From Steromphala cineraria (taxonomy: Eukaryota > Mollusca > Gastropoda > Trochida > Trochidae): DNA of 64,000 bases. The DNA lies in assembly GCA_916613615.1 (NCBI GenBank), contig OU744731.1, positions 62,522,880 through 62,586,879 of the forward strand. The letters are read 5' to 3'. The translations under genes were made by a program, and so were the position numbers. Below, piece after piece: positions 61,340 to 64,000 of the stretch. Under the pieces are notes generated by a model, which ran no database searches, had not been told where the DNA came from, and was given only the letters and a program-made list of their open reading frames with translations. Each line of letters opens with the position of its first letter. Position 1 is the stretch's first letter.

Positions 61340-61629
61340 AAGTGATTTCAGGAAAATGAAAATAAATGGTTCCATTTGAAAGAAATTGTAATTAACTCAA
61401 ATGAATCAGTAATAAATTGAATATATAATGTTATGTTCAACCATGCGATTAGTTTTTCTTTCAAAAAATTATTTAAAGGTGCTTACATAAAAATGTCCGC
61501 TAATGGATTTCATGTGAATCTTTATAATTTATTTTCTGAAAATATCAAAATCAAAGGTTTAAATGCAAAGTGCAATGATCAGGGAAAATTGAAAATATGA
61601 TTTTTATCAAAAAACGTGCTAGTGCCCAT
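61340..61629 (-). mobile_element. TTAA-MITE copy 11, truncated
   Basis: Inverted copy starting inside the element (AGTGATTTCAGGAAAATG) and ending CGTGCTAGTGCCCAT plus TTAA at 61630-61633. The left terminal repeat is missing. Confidence 0.75.
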
Positions 61630-61984
61630 TTAAGCACAACGGGAAGAGTTAGGGTAAATATATATTTTGAATTCGCCGTTGCTGATATGTATTTATCTAG
61701 ATTTCGAAAGGAGTGTCTCCTTCGTACATCTGTTCTTCAAAACAAAACGGAAGAAATATTAAATAAGGGGAGAATAAAGAAGATCGTACAGCATTGTCTT
61801 ATCATTCACAGTTGTTTCTTATCATAATATTTTATAACAATAGATTCCATCTCTATTAAATTTCCAATTTCTCTCCTTAACAGAGACATATAGTTACTCA
61901 AGTACAATTATTTTCATACTTGACAAAACAGGAAGGGTTTAAATATGTTTTATTAATGTTTTGTGTGTTTCTCCATAAAAAAAA

Positions 61985-62316
61985 ATTATTCATAATTTCA
62001 AAATTGACATATTTGTGTAAGTAGTAACAATATAAAACCATCCTAAAGGTATGAGTATTGTGGTTGAAAACAGGTAGAATAGATACCTGTATCAAGTAAG
62101 GTGTTATGTTTCATTTTGGTTACTCTAGTTGAAGATTATTGCCTTTAAGCGCAAACAAATTATTATTCATAATTTCAATATTGACATATTTGTTTAAGTA
62201 TTAACAATATAAAAGTATGAGTATTGTGGTTGAAAACAGTTACCTGTATCAAGTAAGGTGTTATGTTTCATTTTGGTTACTCTATAGTTGAACATTAATG
62301 CCTTTAAGCGCATTGA
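61985..62316 (+). repeat. Direct tandem duplication, about 176-bp period
   Basis: Two copies share ATTATTCATAATTTCA, ATTGACATATTTGT, TATGAGTATTGTGGTTGAAA and TGCCTTTAAGCGCA. Confidence 0.88.
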
Positions 62317-62583
62317 GCCCAAGCTTGGGTCATATTCACGTGAGGCACTAAAGTGAATATCAATAGGTTTAATACCATGATCAATGTTATCGAAGTAGAT
62401 GTGTGGCATACCGACCACGAGAATATCAAATACACTTATATCGACCTTTGCTAATCTATATCGAGCCCTATTGTTAGGCATATCTGCATCGGCTTTGTTG
62501 AACGTACAATAGGAAAGAGAACTTTTGTCATATTTCGTGTATGTATCACCAAAGAAAGGATCCTTTGTCCAACAAAATAGTAT
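62194..62583 (-). other. Candidate coding exon, unknown product
   Basis: A 129-codon stop-free stretch on the minus strand, from just after a TAA at 62584 to a TAA at 62194. The translation between 62580 and about 62280 looks protein-like, for example WTKDPFFGDTYTKYDKSSLS, DISVFDILVVGMPHIYFDNI and IHFSASREYDPSLGSM. A possible acceptor is TGGACAAAG near 62564 and a possible donor is CAG/GTAACT at 62244. No family is recognised. Statistically, a stretch this long can occur by chance in a window of this size. Confidence 0.3.
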
Positions 62584-63122
62584 TTATTTTCCAGAGGTGA
62601 TAAATATATTGATTCGTGGGAAATGATTATTTACATAATGTCATTGTAAATCGCTCATTTTCATTAGGGGACGATTGGTGTTGGAATGATTTATCGTTAT
62701 CGTTAATGGGCACTAAATTGACCAGCTTATGGATTCAGGGTCAGATAATTTGATGAGTGGTATAACAGAATTTTTTTTTATAGATTTAGCAATAGTTTAG
62801 TGATTCACACCTGTGACATAACATATCAAATTATCTTGTTTTGAATAGGTCTAAAGCACTTTGTGGCAACCTTGTTAATATGCGTCAAACAAGGTTTATT
62901 TTACTTAATTCATGGGTAAATTTATTATAAATTTATTTATTATATTTTGATATTGCACAAAAGACACGGCGTATTGACAATATTTCAATTACAAAGCAGA
63001 TCTAGAGTTGGCGTTAAGATGTGAATACTTCTGTTATGACATAGTCATATGTTATAATAAACGATAGTCAGATTCATATTCTTGTTATATTCGGCACCAT
63101 TACATGAATGTAATATTCCCAG

Positions 63123-63290
63123 TGGTGGCCTTTCTTTGACTGCAATGACGTTTGGACTTTTTTTTCAAAAGAATGACACATATGATGGATCTCCATTCAG
63201 TGTTCCATTCCCAGACCCTCTGATGTTGTATAACGTCATTTGCAGCCTTTCCACAGAAGCTTTCAGATTTGGTCAGCTGTCAGAAATGTT
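63123..63290 (+). other. Candidate 168-nt exon, unknown product
   Basis: Bounded by AATATTCCCAG and GTAAGG, with the frame open throughout and reaching TAA exactly at the donor. The length is 56 codons, so it is phase-symmetric. The translation includes GGLSLTAMTFGLFFQKNDTY and SPFSVPFPDPLMLYNVICSL. GC content is above its surroundings. The product is not recognised. Confidence 0.3.
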
Positions 63291-63294
63291 GTAA

Positions 63295-64000
63295 GGGGAG
63301 AATCATACGTTAAGGTGGAATTCTAATGATATGAAAATGTCGGTCCTGATTGAAATATAAGCTTCCTTCTAAATGAGACAAGAAAAAGGTGGCACGTTCT
63401 TGTTTGATGAATAGTGTTTGATGCATTAGTACTAACCTGATAAATCAAGTTCGAAATAGGTTTTCGAATTTGGAATCATTTCAAAACTGGAAATTGTTCA
63501 TTGAATAACAACTAATGTTGAATTGCCAAACTTAACAATGGCAAATCTTGATTTTTATGGTTTGGAAACGTTTTCTTAATCTCGTATGTCTGCATAATTG
63601 TTTTATTGCTACATCTAATTCTTTTCTTCCTGTTTAATGAAGTATCAATCCGGCTTGATAAACCTTTTGAAACCTGTCAAAGAATAATTAACTGGTGGTA
63701 TGTAAACGCTTTGTGATTAAATCAATAATGATTATATGTTTTTATTTAAATTATTGAGTGATTGTTGGGACAACTACAGAACCTTTTTTCATGAATGACA
63801 TCTATGGCGTTTAGAAACTTCCAAAATCAAAACTCAATCAACCTCAAAAGATCAAAACTTTCTTATATTGTACAACGTTCACTTCCAATCAATCTTCAGA
63901 AGCTTTTAGGTTTTGGTCTCATGTTTTACATGTTGTCAGGATATTTTGATCGAGAACTTGTGAAGGCCAAGGACATTCACAGTGTCAGTTTTGAATCATG
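63295..64000. other. Non-coding stretch to window end
   Basis: No supported feature was seen on either strand. Confidence 0.4.

Overview
This window looks like a stretch of an AT-rich animal genome, most likely a lophotrochozoan and plausibly a mollusc. It contains no bacterial-type operons. It holds non-LTR retrotransposons of the APE-endonuclease type, many TTAA- and TA-flanked non-autonomous DNA transposons, tRNA-derived SINE-like sequence, microsatellites and a few candidate splice-bounded exons. The organism call rests on repeat style and composition only.

Layout: (1) Positions 1 to about 2750, minus strand, are the 5' half of a well-preserved LINE: ORF1 (coiled coil plus RRM-like RNA-binding region) and the start of ORF2. 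The 307 visible ORF2 codons run off the left edge without a stop. They carry a 2A-like motif (GDIELNPGP) followed by an APE-type endonuclease. (2) About 2750 to 5430 has no supported feature. (3) About 5430 to 34830 is a tandem array of four diverged direct copies of a 6 to 8.6 kb segment, with a further small duplication to 35165. The copies differ by clean insertions, so neighbouring copies supply empty sites that define several transposons to the base. (4) About 35170 to 57000 is mostly non-coding. It has one candidate small minus-strand gene beside a promoter-like cluster at 36187-36224, two candidate plus-strand exons (36459-36486 and 47156-47212), many copies of a TTAA-flanked MITE, and a perfect 104-bp palindrome at 40009-40112. 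(5) About 57000 to 60920 is a transposon graveyard: a 3' LINE remnant, then a composite hAT-like unit with 8-bp duplications enclosing a second LINE 3' end and a hairpin-ended element. (6) About 60920 to 64000 has a truncated MITE, a small tandem duplication and two candidate exons.

No complete, confidently identifiable host protein-coding gene is visible. The most informative content is the transposon stratigraphy. One MITE family (11 copies) is shown to insert at TTAA by two filled/empty pairs. A 577-bp terminal-inverted-repeat element and a 1036-bp double-hairpin element are also resolved as insertions within the tandem array.
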